From Streptomyces radiopugnans (lineage in GTDB: Bacteria > Actinomycetota > Actinomycetes > Streptomycetales > Streptomycetaceae): a stretch of 64,000 nucleotides of DNA. The translations under genes were made by a program, and so were the position numbers. The notes under the pieces are model-generated. The model made no database searches and was not told where the DNA came from. It worked only from the letters and a program-made list of their open reading frames with translations. Location: positions 162,391 through 226,390 of the forward strand of contig NZ_FOET01000006.1 of the NCBI RefSeq assembly GCF_900110735.1. Direction: 5' to 3'. Shown in pieces: positions 56,312 through 64,000 of the stretch. Positions within the stretch are counted from its first letter, which is position 1. Each line of letters starts with the position of its first letter.

Positions 56312-56821
56312 TCAGCGCAGCTGCCCGGCGAACGCCTGGTAGGCCCGCTCGTCGAAGAGGACGAACCGGACCTCCTCGACCGCCGTCCGCGCTGCCCGGA
56401 CCGTCCCCACCGAGATGCGCGCGGCGTCCTCCAGCGGCCAGCCGTAGACGCCCGTCGAGACGGCCGGGAACGCGACCGTCCGCGCCCCGAGTTCGTCCGC
56501 GACCCGCAGGGACTCCCGGTGGCAGGAGGCGAGCAGTTCCGAGCGGTCCTCGTCCGGGGTGAACACCGGTCCCACCGTGTGGATCACCCAGCGCGCGGGC
56601 AGCCGGCCGGCCGTGGTGGCCACCGCCCGGCCTGTCGGCAGGCCCCTGCCGTAGCGGGAGGCGCGCAGGGCCCGGCACTCGGCGAGGATCTCCGGGCCTC
56701 CCCTGCGGTGGATCGCCCCGTCGACGCCTCCGCCGCCCAGCAGGGAGGAGTTGGCGGCGTTGACCACCGCGTCGACGGTCTGCTCGGTGATGTCGCCCCG
56801 AACCGGTCGGATCCGTGTCAT
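56312..56821 (-). CDS. Macro-domain (O-acetyl-ADP-ribose deacetylase) protein
   Basis: 169 residues. [61 protein letters not shown] and [22 protein letters not shown] carry the ADP-ribose site ([20 protein letters not shown]). Probably removes ADP-ribosyl or O-acetyl-ADP-ribose adducts. Lies beside, not necessarily in, the biosynthetic cluster. Confidence 0.93.
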   Translation of the reverse strand: MTRIRPVRGDITEQTVDAVVNAANSSLLGGGGVDGAIHRRGGPEILAECRALRASRYGRGLPTGRAVATTAGRLPARWVIHTVGPVFTPDEDRSELLASCHRESLRVADELGARTVAFPAVSTGVYGWPLEDAARISVGTVRAARTAVEEVRFVLFDERAYQAFAGQLR

Positions 56822-56911
56822 GCGGCCCTCCTCTCAACGGCGGGCGTCCCTGCCGGCGCGTACTCGCGGTGAGTCCGGGGTGGGACCGGGGGCGCGCTCG
56901 GGGCCGTGGGC

Positions 56912-57592
56912 TCACCGGTCGGCGTCGGCGAGTAAACCCATGCGGTAAGCGGTTCTCGCGGCCATGGTCCGGTTGGAGCAGTTCAGCTTGGACAGTATAC
57001 GGCTGACGTGCCGCTTCGCGCCGTGCTCGGTGATGTCCAGCTTGAGGCCGATCTCCTTGTTGCTGAGCCCCATCGCCAGCAGCACCAGGGTCTCGCGCTC
57101 CCGCGGCGAGAGCGCGGGCGGCTGCATGGGGAGCAGCGGTTCGCGCAGCGCGGAGAGAGCGATGCGCCCCAGTACCGGAGGGAAGGGCATCTCGCCCCGG
57201 GAGAGGGCCTCCAGAGCCCTGCTCAGCGAGTCCTCGCTGAGTTCCTCGGTCATCATGAAGCCGTCGGCGGGGTAACGGGCGGCCCGTTCCAGAAACGTCG
57301 GGTCGGAGTCGCCGAGGACGACGAGGGAGGCGGCGCCCTCGGCACGGATCGCGCAGAGCGCCTCCTCCGTCGCGTCGTCGGGGCCGCGGCAGACGAGGAC
57401 GACGAGTTCGGCGGAGCGTCTGCGCACCTCCGCGGCGGCGCTCATGCCGTCCGGGACGGACACGACCTCCGCGACGTCGTCCGTCTCGGTCAGGAGCGCC
57501 TCGATGCCTCTGCGCAGTACCTTCGGCCCGCCGGCCACCAGTACGTGCAGAGATGTCACCGGGCACAGGGAACACACTGCTGTAGATCTCAT
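56912..57592 (-). CDS. LuxR-family orphan regulator with degenerate receiver and TTA codon
   Basis: 226 residues. C-terminal LuxR HTH LSPRERETLVLLAMGLSNKEIGLKLDITEHGAKRHVSRILSKLNCSNRTMAARTAYRMGLL. The receiver-like N-domain has lost every phosphorylation residue: acidic pair V-D-D is VAGG, the acceptor Asp is Val (ELVVLVCRGPDD), switch Thr is Gly (VVLGDSD) and the Lys is Thr (FMMTEE). It should act without phosphorylation, perhaps with a ligand. Codon 220 (56933-56935) is TTA, so translation can depend on bldA. GGGGG precedes ATG 57592; GTG 57559 is possible. Confidence 0.87.
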   Translation of the reverse strand: MRSTAVCSLCPVTSLHVLVAGGPKVLRRGIEALLTETDDVAEVVSVPDGMSAAAEVRRRSAELVVLVCRGPDDATEEALCAIRAEGAASLVVLGDSDPTFLERAARYPADGFMMTEELSEDSLSRALEALSRGEMPFPPVLGRIALSALREPLLPMQPPALSPRERETLVLLAMGLSNKEIGLKLDITEHGAKRHVSRILSKLNCSNRTMAARTAYRMGLLADADR

Positions 57593-57622
57593 CCGACCCC
57601 CATATACACAGATGGAGCAGAC

Positions 57623-57660
57623 GCCCACGGCCGGCGGAGCGCTGGGCGCCGGCCGTGGGC
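57623..57660. terminator. 13-bp hairpin after pabAB
   Basis: 57623-57635 pairs perfectly with 57648-57660; lies between pabAB (stop 57865) and the regulator (start 57592), both on the minus strand, so it may end the pabAB transcript. The rest of 57661-57864 shows nothing I can name. Confidence 0.6.
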
Positions 57661-57864
57661 GACATGGGACGCGGCGGCGCCGTCCGGCCGTCCGGTGACG
57701 GCGCGGCCCACGGTCAGGTCAGCGGATGCGAGGGCGGCGACAGCGGCGGCCCTTCGTGTTCCCTCCGGTGCCTGCGGCTTCTGTGCATCGGGAACTCCCC
57801 CGTTCGCCAGGTCTTGGGACCGGCACAGGTTCGTACCTGCGTCGGTCGGTAACGGTCTAACTTG

Positions 57865-60012
57865 TTACCCGAACGCGGAGGATCGAACAATAATCTTGCT
57901 GCGGTCCGCCCCAGGCGTGTCGGAGGCGGCCAGCCCCCGCAGCGGAGCGCGCAGCTTCACCAGCATCTCCTCGTACTCGGCGGCCGGGTCCGAGTCGAGG
58001 ACGACGGCCCCTCCCGCGCCGACGCCCAGGGCACCGCCGTGCGCCACGGCGGTGCGGATGACGATGTTCAGATCGGCTGCCCCGGTGAGACCGATGAAAC
58101 CGAGGGCCCCGGAGTACACACCGCGCGGGCGGTCCTCGAGACGGCCGATGATCTCCATGGTCCGGAGCTTGGGTGCGCCTGTCATGGACCCCCCGGGGAA
58201 GCAGGCGCGGACGGCTCCCACCGGACCGACGCCGGGCAGGAGTCGTCCCCGCACGGTGGTGACGAGCTGGTGCACGGTGGTGTAGGACTCCACGTTCATG
58301 AAGGAGGGCACGTCCACACTGCCGATTCCGCAGACCCGCCCCAGGTCGTTGCGGAGCAGGTCCACGATCATCAGGTTCTCCGCGCGGGTCTTGGGCGAGG
58401 AGGCGAGCTCGTCCCTGGCCCGGACGTCCTCGGCCGGGTCACGGTGGCGCGGTGCGGTGCCCTTTATCGGCCTCGCCTCCGCCACGCCGTCCTCGCCGAT
58501 CTTCAGGAAGCGCTCGGGGGACGAGCACAGCACGCGGGTCTCGCCGGCCTGGAGGTAGGCGGCGTACGGCGCGGGGTTGAGTGCTCGCTGGCGCAGGTAG
58601 AGGGCGAACGCGTCGCCGCGGAAGGGGATCCTCGCCTCGGTGGTCAGGCAGATCTCGTAGCTCTCGCCCGCGCGCAGCTCGTCCAGGCAGGCGCGGACAC
58701 GTTCCAGGTACACCCCGCGGGGCGCCTCCAGCCACGCCTCGGGGTCCACCCCGTCCGCCGGCTCGGCCGGTTCGGCGCTCCGGTCGCCGCCCGGCCGGCG
58801 CCAGTCCGGTGCCCGTCGGGCGGCCTCGGCGAGCCACCGCCTCGCATCCGCGAGCCCCGCGGGCTCGTCGGGGCTCACGGCGACCAGCCAGGTGTGGTTC
58901 TCCTCGTGGTCGACGGCCAGGAACCGGGTGGCCGTCATCCACACCGCGTCCGGCGTGGACGAGGAACGGGCGTTGGGCGAACCGCAGTCGGCCTTCACCT
59001 CGTAGCCGAGGTAGCCGACGTAGCCGCCCTTGAGGTCGAAGGGGAGTTCGGGAGCGCGGGGAGCGGGGCGTTCGCGCGTCCGCCGGTCCAGGACGTCGAA
59101 GATGCCGCCGGGCAGCCGGCAACGGTGGCGCCCGTCCGCGTCGAGCACCTCCACGTGCCCGGTGCCCACGGCGTAGCGGAGCACCTCGCCCGACGGACCG
59201 TCCGGGTGGCCGGCGAAGGAGAAGCGGGCCGTCTCGGAGGAGGTCCGGCTGCTGTCGAGCCAGAAGGCGTACGGGCGGTCGGCGCACAGTTCCCGGAACG
59301 CCGTGCCGGCGTCGACGGCGTACGGCAGACGCACATGGTGCAGCGTCCACCGCGGGCGCCCGTCCGAGCGGATGCGGGGCTGTTCCGGGGCTCGGGCCGG
59401 AAGAGGCGACGGGGCCGGAAGAGGCGACGGGGCCCGGTGGGCCGCCGCCAGTTCCCGGAAGGTATCCAGCAGTTCGGCACCGTACTCGGTGGCTATGGAC
59501 TCCGGGTGGAACTGCACTCCCCACCAGGGGCGGAGCCGGTGGTGGAAGCCCATGAGCACGCCGTCCTCGGCCCAGGCGTCGGCCTCGATGTCGCCGGGCA
59601 GGCCGGTGACGCACAGCGAGTGGTAGCGGACGGCCGTGAAACCCTGCGGAAGACCCGCGAACAGCCCCACTCCCCGGTGCTCCACCCGGGTCAGGTGCCC
59701 GTGCCGGGGACGGGGGGCGGGAATGACGCGGGCACCTGCCAGCCGGGCGAGTCCCTGGTGGCCCAGGCACACGCCGAGCGTCGGCAGGCCGCTCTCCCGC
59801 ACCACGTCCAGGGCGCGCCCGGTGTCACGCGCACGCTGCGGGCGTCCCGGGCCCGGGGACACCGCGATCGCGTCGAAGCGGCCGGCGAGGGACGCCGTCA
59901 GCCGCGGATCGTCGTTGGCCAGTACGTGCGGCGGCGTGCCGTAAGTGCGGGCGAGAAGCTGGTAGAGGTTGAAGGTGTACGAGTCGTGGTTGTCTATGAG
60001 CAGTGTGCGCAC
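57865..60012 (-). CDS. pabAB: Fused aminodeoxychorismate synthase (PabA-PabB)
   Basis: 715 residues. N-terminal glutaminase: LLIDNHDSYTFNLYQLL, GVCLGHQGLA (Cys 82), WGVQFHPESIATEYG. A linker of ~30 residues with repeated APSPLP units follows, then chorismate-binding PabB: KGGYVGYLGYEVK, LTTEARIPF, CSSPERFL, PIKGTAPRHRDP, LMIVDLLRNDLGRVC, YTTVHQLVTTVRGRL, FPGGSMTGAPKLRTMEIIGRLE. The Lys in PIKGT marks ADC synthase rather than anthranilate synthase. Makes 4-amino-4-deoxychorismate, the precursor of p-aminobenzoate or p-aminophenylalanine. GTG 60012 follows GGAGGAAG. No PabC lyase is in the window. Confidence 0.95.
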   Translation of the reverse strand: MRTLLIDNHDSYTFNLYQLLARTYGTPPHVLANDDPRLTASLAGRFDAIAVSPGPGRPQRARDTGRALDVVRESGLPTLGVCLGHQGLARLAGARVIPAPRPRHGHLTRVEHRGVGLFAGLPQGFTAVRYHSLCVTGLPGDIEADAWAEDGVLMGFHHRLRPWWGVQFHPESIATEYGAELLDTFRELAAAHRAPSPLPAPSPLPARAPEQPRIRSDGRPRWTLHHVRLPYAVDAGTAFRELCADRPYAFWLDSSRTSSETARFSFAGHPDGPSGEVLRYAVGTGHVEVLDADGRHRCRLPGGIFDVLDRRTRERPAPRAPELPFDLKGGYVGYLGYEVKADCGSPNARSSSTPDAVWMTATRFLAVDHEENHTWLVAVSPDEPAGLADARRWLAEAARRAPDWRRPGGDRSAEPAEPADGVDPEAWLEAPRGVYLERVRACLDELRAGESYEICLTTEARIPFRGDAFALYLRQRALNPAPYAAYLQAGETRVLCSSPERFLKIGEDGVAEARPIKGTAPRHRDPAEDVRARDELASSPKTRAENLMIVDLLRNDLGRVCGIGSVDVPSFMNVESYTTVHQLVTTVRGRLLPGVGPVGAVRACFPGGSMTGAPKLRTMEIIGRLEDRPRGVYSGALGFIGLTGAADLNIVIRTAVAHGGALGVGAGGAVVLDSDPAAEYEEMLVKLRAPLRGLAASDTPGADRSKIIVRSSAFG

Positions 60013-60043
60013 AGGCCGCTTCCTCCGCTTCGGCACATGACGG

Positions 60044-61534
60044 TCACTCGGCCGGGCCCGGCCTGTTCCCCGCGGTCCGGCGCAGGACGAACCGGCGCAG
60101 CTTGCCGGTGGGGGTACGCGGCAGTTCGGGGACGAAGACCACGGACCGTGGCACCTTGTAGCGGGCCACCCGGCCGGTCAGCCGTCCGAGGAGTTCCTCC
60201 GTGCCGGGCGGCGGGACCGGTCCGTCCTCACGGGGGACGACGAAGGCCCGCAGCCTGGTCGCCCCGCGCTCGTCCGGGCACGCGGCCACCGCCGCCTCCA
60301 GGACTCCGGGGTGCTCCTGCAGTATCCGCTCGATCTCGTGCGGGGCCACGGTGATGCCGCCCACCATCTCGAGGTCGTCGGCACGCCCGCGGTGGACGTA
60401 GCTCCCGTCGGGCTCGCGGACCGCCAGGTCCCCCGTGTCCAGCCAGCCGTCCACGACCGTCTGCGCGGTCTGCCGCGGTTTGTTCAGGTAACCGGCCATC
60501 AGGGTCGGCCCCGCCACCCACAACCGCCCCTCGGCGCCCTCGGGAACGTCGCGCCCGTCCTTGTCGGCCAGGCGCAGCCGGTAGCCGTCGACGGGACGTC
60601 CGAGGGTGCCGACGCGGCCGGCCTCGACGGTGTTGGCGCAGAAGGCGTGCCCGGCCTCCGTCGAGCCGATCTGCTCCAGGACCGGGGCCCCCAGGAGCCC
60701 GCTCGCGCGTTCGGCCAGGGACGGGTTCAGTGACTCGCCGGCGGACACCGCTGCACGGACCGTCCGCAGGGACGCGGGGTCGCCCTCCGCGACCAGCTGG
60801 GCGTAGGAGGTGGGCACGCCGTACAGCAGCGTCACACCGTGGCGGGAACACGCCTCGCAGACATCGGCGGGGGTGGGCCGCCGGGGCAGGAGCACGGCGC
60901 TGCCGCCGGAGAAGAGCGGGAAGACGAAGGCGTTGCCGAAACCGTAGGCGAAGAAGAGCCTGGAGATCGACAGGGTGACGTCCCGCTCCCCGGCCCGCAG
61001 TGCCCCCCAACCGGTGGAGCGGTGGTAGTGGAAGGGGTCCCGGTGCCGGTGCACCGCCCCCTTGGGCTCGCCCGTCGTTCCCGAGGTGTACTGCACGTAC
61101 AGGGGGGCGTCCGCCGGAAGGCGCGCGGGTTCCGTGCGGGGCGCCCGCGCCGCCTCGCGCAGCAGTTCCTCCCCGGTGAGGGCGGGGGCAGGGAAGCGGT
61201 CCGCGATTCCCCCGGGACAGAGGACGAGGGCGGGGTCGCTGTCGGCGGCCAGCCCGGCGTGCTCACCGGGGGCGAGGTCGGGGTTGACGAGCACGGCGAC
61301 GGCTCCCAGCCGGGCGGCCCCCAGGAAGGCGACGATCCATGCGGAGCCGTCGTGCAGGGCGATCAGGACGCGGTCGCCGCGCCGCACCGAGTGGTGCGCC
61401 AGCACGGTCGCGGCGCGGGCGGCGGTGTCGTGGATCTCGCCGTGCGTCCAGGTCCGCCCGGGTTCGTGGAAGGCCGGGCGGAGCTGCCAACCCCGGCGTT
61501 CGGCAAGGTCGGCGAGTTCGGCGGCGAGATTCAC
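60044..61534 (-). CDS. Aryl acid-activating ligase (benzoate-CoA ligase-like)
   Basis: 496 residues, ANL superfamily: YVQYTSGTTGEPKGAVHRHRD (A3), FFAYGFGNAFVFPLFSGGSAVLLP typical of benzoate-CoA ligases, EQIGSTEAGHAF (A5), DGWLDTGDLAVREPDGSYVHRGRADDLEMVGGITVAPHEIE (A7/A8) and PRTPTGKLRRFVLRR (A10 Lys). Forms aryl-AMP and a CoA or carrier thioester. In context probably activates p-aminobenzoate or a derivative. GTG 61534 has GGAGGG five bases upstream and overlaps the stop of the small frame at 61531-61659; pabAB follows after 31 bp, so these form one operon. Confidence 0.92.
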   Translation of the reverse strand: MNLAAELADLAERRGWQLRPAFHEPGRTWTHGEIHDTAARAATVLAHHSVRRGDRVLIALHDGSAWIVAFLGAARLGAVAVLVNPDLAPGEHAGLAADSDPALVLCPGGIADRFPAPALTGEELLREAARAPRTEPARLPADAPLYVQYTSGTTGEPKGAVHRHRDPFHYHRSTGWGALRAGERDVTLSISRLFFAYGFGNAFVFPLFSGGSAVLLPRRPTPADVCEACSRHGVTLLYGVPTSYAQLVAEGDPASLRTVRAAVSAGESLNPSLAERASGLLGAPVLEQIGSTEAGHAFCANTVEAGRVGTLGRPVDGYRLRLADKDGRDVPEGAEGRLWVAGPTLMAGYLNKPRQTAQTVVDGWLDTGDLAVREPDGSYVHRGRADDLEMVGGITVAPHEIERILQEHPGVLEAAVAACPDERGATRLRAFVVPREDGPVPPPGTEELLGRLTGRVARYKVPRSVVFVPELPRTPTGKLRRFVLRRTAGNRPGPAE

Positions 61535-61659
61535 AGCGGCCCTCCGGGGGACGGCCGGAGGGCTCCGGGCGTCCCGGTGACCCGCTCCGTGCCACCGCCC
61601 GGCCCCCACCGCGCCGGTGGGGAACCGAGGATCCGCGGGTCGTACCGGAACTGCGTCAT
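61531..61659 (-). CDS. Possible 42-residue leader ORF coupled to the ligase
   Basis: ATG 61659 opens a frame, MTQFRYDPRILGSPPARWGP then Gly/Pro-rich to a TGA whose first bases overlap the ligase GTG. The overlap suggests translational coupling, but the ribosome site is weak (AGGA ~15 bases upstream) and I recognise no homologue; high-GC chance frames of this size occur. Confidence 0.3.
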   Translation of the reverse strand: MTQFRYDPRILGSPPARWGPGGGTERVTGTPGALRPSPGGPL

Positions 61660-61975
61660 GGCGAATCACCGATTCCTGCGTGATTGAAAATTGAAATGCA
61701 CGGAACCCAGCAAGGACAACGGAACGGAAATTAGACATCCGGTCGCCCGCGGTCAAGTGCGCCTTCCGACTGCCCAACCGGCTACCGACCGGGGCGAAGA
61801 AACACCTCACACACCGCACCCACTTGAATACCCTTAGAATAAGAGCAGGTGAGAGCGGGTGAAATAACCATCCATGTACCCGTTCGGGTACCCCCGGACT
61901 AACCTTTCGGGTGCCTTCCCAGGGGACTTTCGCGCCGTATTGAAAGAGTCTTCTCGCCGTGCCAACGTAAATCGC
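61660..61975. promoter_or_regulatory. Divergent promoter region of the NRPS cluster, with dyad GTACCCG-tt-CGGGTAC
   Basis: 316 bp, locally AT-rich compared with its surroundings, between the ligase operon and the NRPS. A 7-bp perfect dyad (61876-61882 and 61885-61891) lies 85 bp before the NRPS start, with a partial repeat CTTTCGGGTGCC just after it. TTGAATACCCTTAGAATAAG (about 61823-61842) contains candidate promoter elements. No gene frame stands out. The cluster regulator at 56912 is a possible binder. Confidence 0.5.
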
Positions 61976-64000
61976 ATGCCGGACGGACTCCCCCTTGAAA
62001 AAGATGCGACGGAAACCCTGCACGGCAGCCGGTCCGATGTCCTGGAACTGGAACGGGCCGAAAATGCGGTGCGGACCTGCACGGAAACGGTCGGCGCCGT
62101 CTGCGCGCTGCGGACACACCACGGAGGCGGTCTCACTCTCCTGCTGGAGACCGGCCCCGGGCTCAGGGAGCGCGACTGGGCGGCGTGCGCACGTGACGTG
62201 GTCAGGACCATGGTGGCCGAGTGCGGGCTGGCGCCGGAGACCGTGGGTCTGGTCCGCGGAGGGGCACTCGCGGCGCCGGCCGGAGGGGAACCGGCGAACG
62301 CTTCCGCACGGCGGCGGGAGGTGCTGCGTCGCTACCGGTCCGGTGAGCTCGAACTGCTCCACCGCCACGACGCGGTGGGCCCCGCCCGGCCCTCCGGCTC
62401 CTCCTCCGCCGGCACCACCGACACCGCCGACATCGCCGGGCATCCCGTTCCCGCCGGGTCACCGGCCGCGCGGTCGGGCGGCCTGCCCGCACTGACCCTG
62501 GAGTCGATGCGCGAGGATGTCGCGCGCTCTGTGGGCGTCGCGCCTTCCGCCATCGGCGACGAGGACGACCTCGTCTACCACGGGCTGGACTCCATCCGGC
62601 TCATGCAGCTCGTCAACCAGTGGCAGCTCGACGCCCTGTCGCTGAAGTTCGCCGACTTCGCCGAGCGTCCCGTTCTCGCAGCCTGGTGGAAGCTGGTCAC
62701 CGACCGGCGCGAACGGCCGGCCGGCGAGGAGGCCGGCCGGCCGGCGGACGGGCCGGCGGTCGACGAAAGCGAGCCCGTCGCCCTGACGCCCGTGCAGCAC
62801 GCGTACTGGATCGGACGCCGCGACGACCAGGTGCTCGGTGGCGTGGCATGCCACTTCTACGTGGAGTTCGACGGCGACCCGCGCGCCCCGGTGGACCCCG
62901 GGCTCCTGGAGGGGTCCGTACGGGAGCTGATGCGCCGCCACGCGATGCTGCGGGCCAGGTTCCTGAACGACGGGACCCAGCAGGTGCTGGAGGATCCCGC
63001 CTGGCCCGGCCTCACGGTGCACGACCTGCGCGGAGCCGGCGAGGCCGAGGTGGAGCGCCATCTGGCCGAGGAGCGGGAGCGCCTCGCACACCGCCGTCTG
63101 GACGTGGACGGCGGTGTGGTGTTCGACGTTCGGCTGTCGCTGCTGCCCGAGGACCGCCACCGCATGCACGTCAACGTGGACCTGCTGGTGGCGGACGTGC
63201 TCAGCATCCAGATCCTCTTCCGCGACCTGTCGCGCATCTACCGGGCGGGCGGGGACGCCGACCGGGCCGGGCTGCCGGAACTCGGCTACGGGTTCCCCAC
63301 CTACCTCGCCCGGGTGGAGGAGCGGCGCAGCGCCGACCGGGAACGGGCCCGGGAGCACTGGCACGCCCGCCTCCCCGACCTGCCCGGCGGCCCCCAGCTC
63401 CCGATTTCCGTCGAGCCCTCGTCGATCGCGGCTCCGCGCTTCCGGCGGCGCGACCACCGGTTGGACACACGGGAGCGGGCCGTGCTGGAGGAGCTCGCAC
63501 GCCGACACGGGGCGACGGTCCCCGTACTGCTGGCGACGGCCTACGCCGAGGTCCTCGGCGCCTGGAGCACGGAACCACGCTTCCTGCTGAACGTCCCGCT
63601 GTTCGACCGCTCCGTGCTGGACCCCCACGTCGAGCACCTGGTGGCGGACTTCACCAACCTCGTACCGCTGGAGGTGGACCTGGGCTCCGAGACCGGGTTC
63701 GGGCAGCGGGCACTGGAACTGCAGGCCCGCCTGCGATCCGACATGGTCCATTCCGAGTACACCGGGGTGGAGGTCCTCCGCGACCTGGCGCGGTCACGCA
63801 CGGACGGAGCCCCTCCCCCCTCGGTGGTGTTCACCAGCGCCGTCGGCATGGGCGATCTGGTCGGCCAGGAGACGCAGGAGGCGTTCGGCCGACTCGGCTG
63901 GATGCTCTCGCAGACGCCGCAGGTGTGGCTGGACCACCAGGTGATCGAGCAGGACGGCGGTCTGCTGCTGGTGTGGGACGCGGTCGAGGAACTCTTCCCG
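61976..64000 (+). CDS. NRPS, N-terminal part: FAAL-C remnant / carrier domain / heterocyclization domain
   Basis: 675 residues to the window edge, no stop. Residues ~15-120 resemble the C-terminal subdomain of a fatty-acyl-AMP ligase (LETGPG...VRTMVAECGLAPETVGLVRGGAL...RRREVLRRYRSGEL), but the usual SGK(V)QRR lysine is absent (GGEPANASARRREVL). Carrier domain ~178-245 with YHGLDSIRLM, Ser 206 for phosphopantetheine, like aryl carrier proteins. From ~270 a cyclization domain: LTPVQHAYWIGRRDDQVLGGVACHFYVEF, HAMLRARF, and NVDLLVADVLSIQ with D402, D407 and S410 of the D-x4-D-x2-S motif, then FTNLVPLEVD. It should load an aryl starter and make a thiazoline or oxazoline ring from Cys or Ser/Thr. 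Confidence 0.88.
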   Translation, partial: MPDGLPLEKDATETLHGSRSDVLELERAENAVRTCTETVGAVCALRTHHGGGLTLLLETGPGLRERDWAACARDVVRTMVAECGLAPETVGLVRGGALAAPAGGEPANASARRREVLRRYRSGELELLHRHDAVGPARPSGSSSAGTTDTADIAGHPVPAGSPAARSGGLPALTLESMREDVARSVGVAPSAIGDEDDLVYHGLDSIRLMQLVNQWQLDALSLKFADFAERPVLAAWWKLVTDRRERPAGEEAGRPADGPAVDESEPVALTPVQHAYWIGRRDDQVLGGVACHFYVEFDGDPRAPVDPGLLEGSVRELMRRHAMLRARFLNDGTQQVLEDPAWPGLTVHDLRGAGEAEVERHLAEERERLAHRRLDVDGGVVFDVRLSLLPEDRHRMHVNVDLLVADVLSIQILFRDLSRIYRAGGDADRAGLPELGYGFPTYLARVEERRSADRERAREHWHARLPDLPGGPQLPISVEPSSIAAPRFRRRDHRLDTRERAVLEELARRHGATVPVLLATAYAEVLGAWSTEPRFLLNVPLFDRSVLDPHVEHLVADFTNLVPLEVDLGSETGFGQRALELQARLRSDMVHSEYTGVEVLRDLARSRTDGAPPPSVVFTSAVGMGDLVGQETQEAFGRLGWMLSQTPQVWLDHQVIEQDGGLLLVWDAVEELFP

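Noticed and set aside
54981..57665. Minus-strand frame of 894 codons across the NamZ and macro-domain genes
   Set aside because: Shadow of genes on both strands; only the LuxR and macro-domain proteins in other frames show families.
62459..63751. Minus-strand frame of 430 codons at the right edge
   Set aside because: Antisense to the NRPS, whose carrier and cyclization motifs are clear on the plus strand.

Overview
This is a very GC-rich stretch with the codon usage, dense bidirectional gene packing, GTG starts, leaderless promoters and rare TTA codons typical of Streptomyces or a close relative. Mycothiol-type, SARP, Rv1733c-like, DUF6421 and DUF5134 genes support the actinomycete assignment. 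It looks like chromosome: I see no insertion sequence, integrase, tRNA, rRNA or CRISPR array.

Layout. 1-11 kb: 3' end of a phosphoketolase, a tandem universal stress protein, an Rv1733c-like membrane protein, a beta-helix/AAA+ fusion, a membrane-embedded alpha/beta hydrolase, a DeoR regulator and two small proteins. 11-20 kb: a ROK repressor with an operator-like dyad, a mycothiol-dependent isomerase-like protein, a SARP regulator, a TetR remnant, a geranylgeranyl reductase-family flavoprotein, an M20 peptidase, a TmrB-like kinase/NUDIX fusion, and a ROK sugar kinase divergent from a LacI regulator around a perfect palindrome. 20-34 kb: etfB-etfA, flavin reductase, thioredoxin/DUF4395, PlsC-type acyltransferase, transglutaminase-like protein, the operon DUF6421-SDR-threonine aldolase, GDPD, a GNAT/VOC pair with mirrored leaderless promoters, DUF5134, M56 peptidase and PAP2 phosphatase. 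34-45 kb: TetR, LVIVD-repeat protein, DUF305 lipoprotein, ArsR divergent from an old-yellow-enzyme, ung coupled to a BadF-type sugar kinase, a degenerate chelatase-like protein, lactonase, YjbQ, a flavin monooxygenase and a 19-residue amphipathic peptide gene.

45-55 kb is a coherent catabolic locus: LacI regulator, rhaM, rhaI, rhaD (aldolase plus dehydrogenase), rhaB and lutABC. The chain is L-rhamnose to rhamnulose to rhamnulose-1-phosphate to DHAP plus lactaldehyde, to lactate, to pyruvate. Two near-identical LacI-type operators lie between rhaM and rhaI. No sugar transporter is present in the window.

57-64 kb is the edge of a natural-product cluster: a LuxR-type regulator with a wholly degenerate receiver and a TTA codon, a fused aminodeoxychorismate synthase, an aryl ligase, and divergently the start of an NRPS with a fatty-acyl-AMP-ligase C-terminal remnant, a carrier domain and a heterocyclization domain. 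It predicts an aryl (probably p-aminobenzoate-derived) thiazoline or oxazoline, and is the most promising candidate for a new system. It runs off the right edge.
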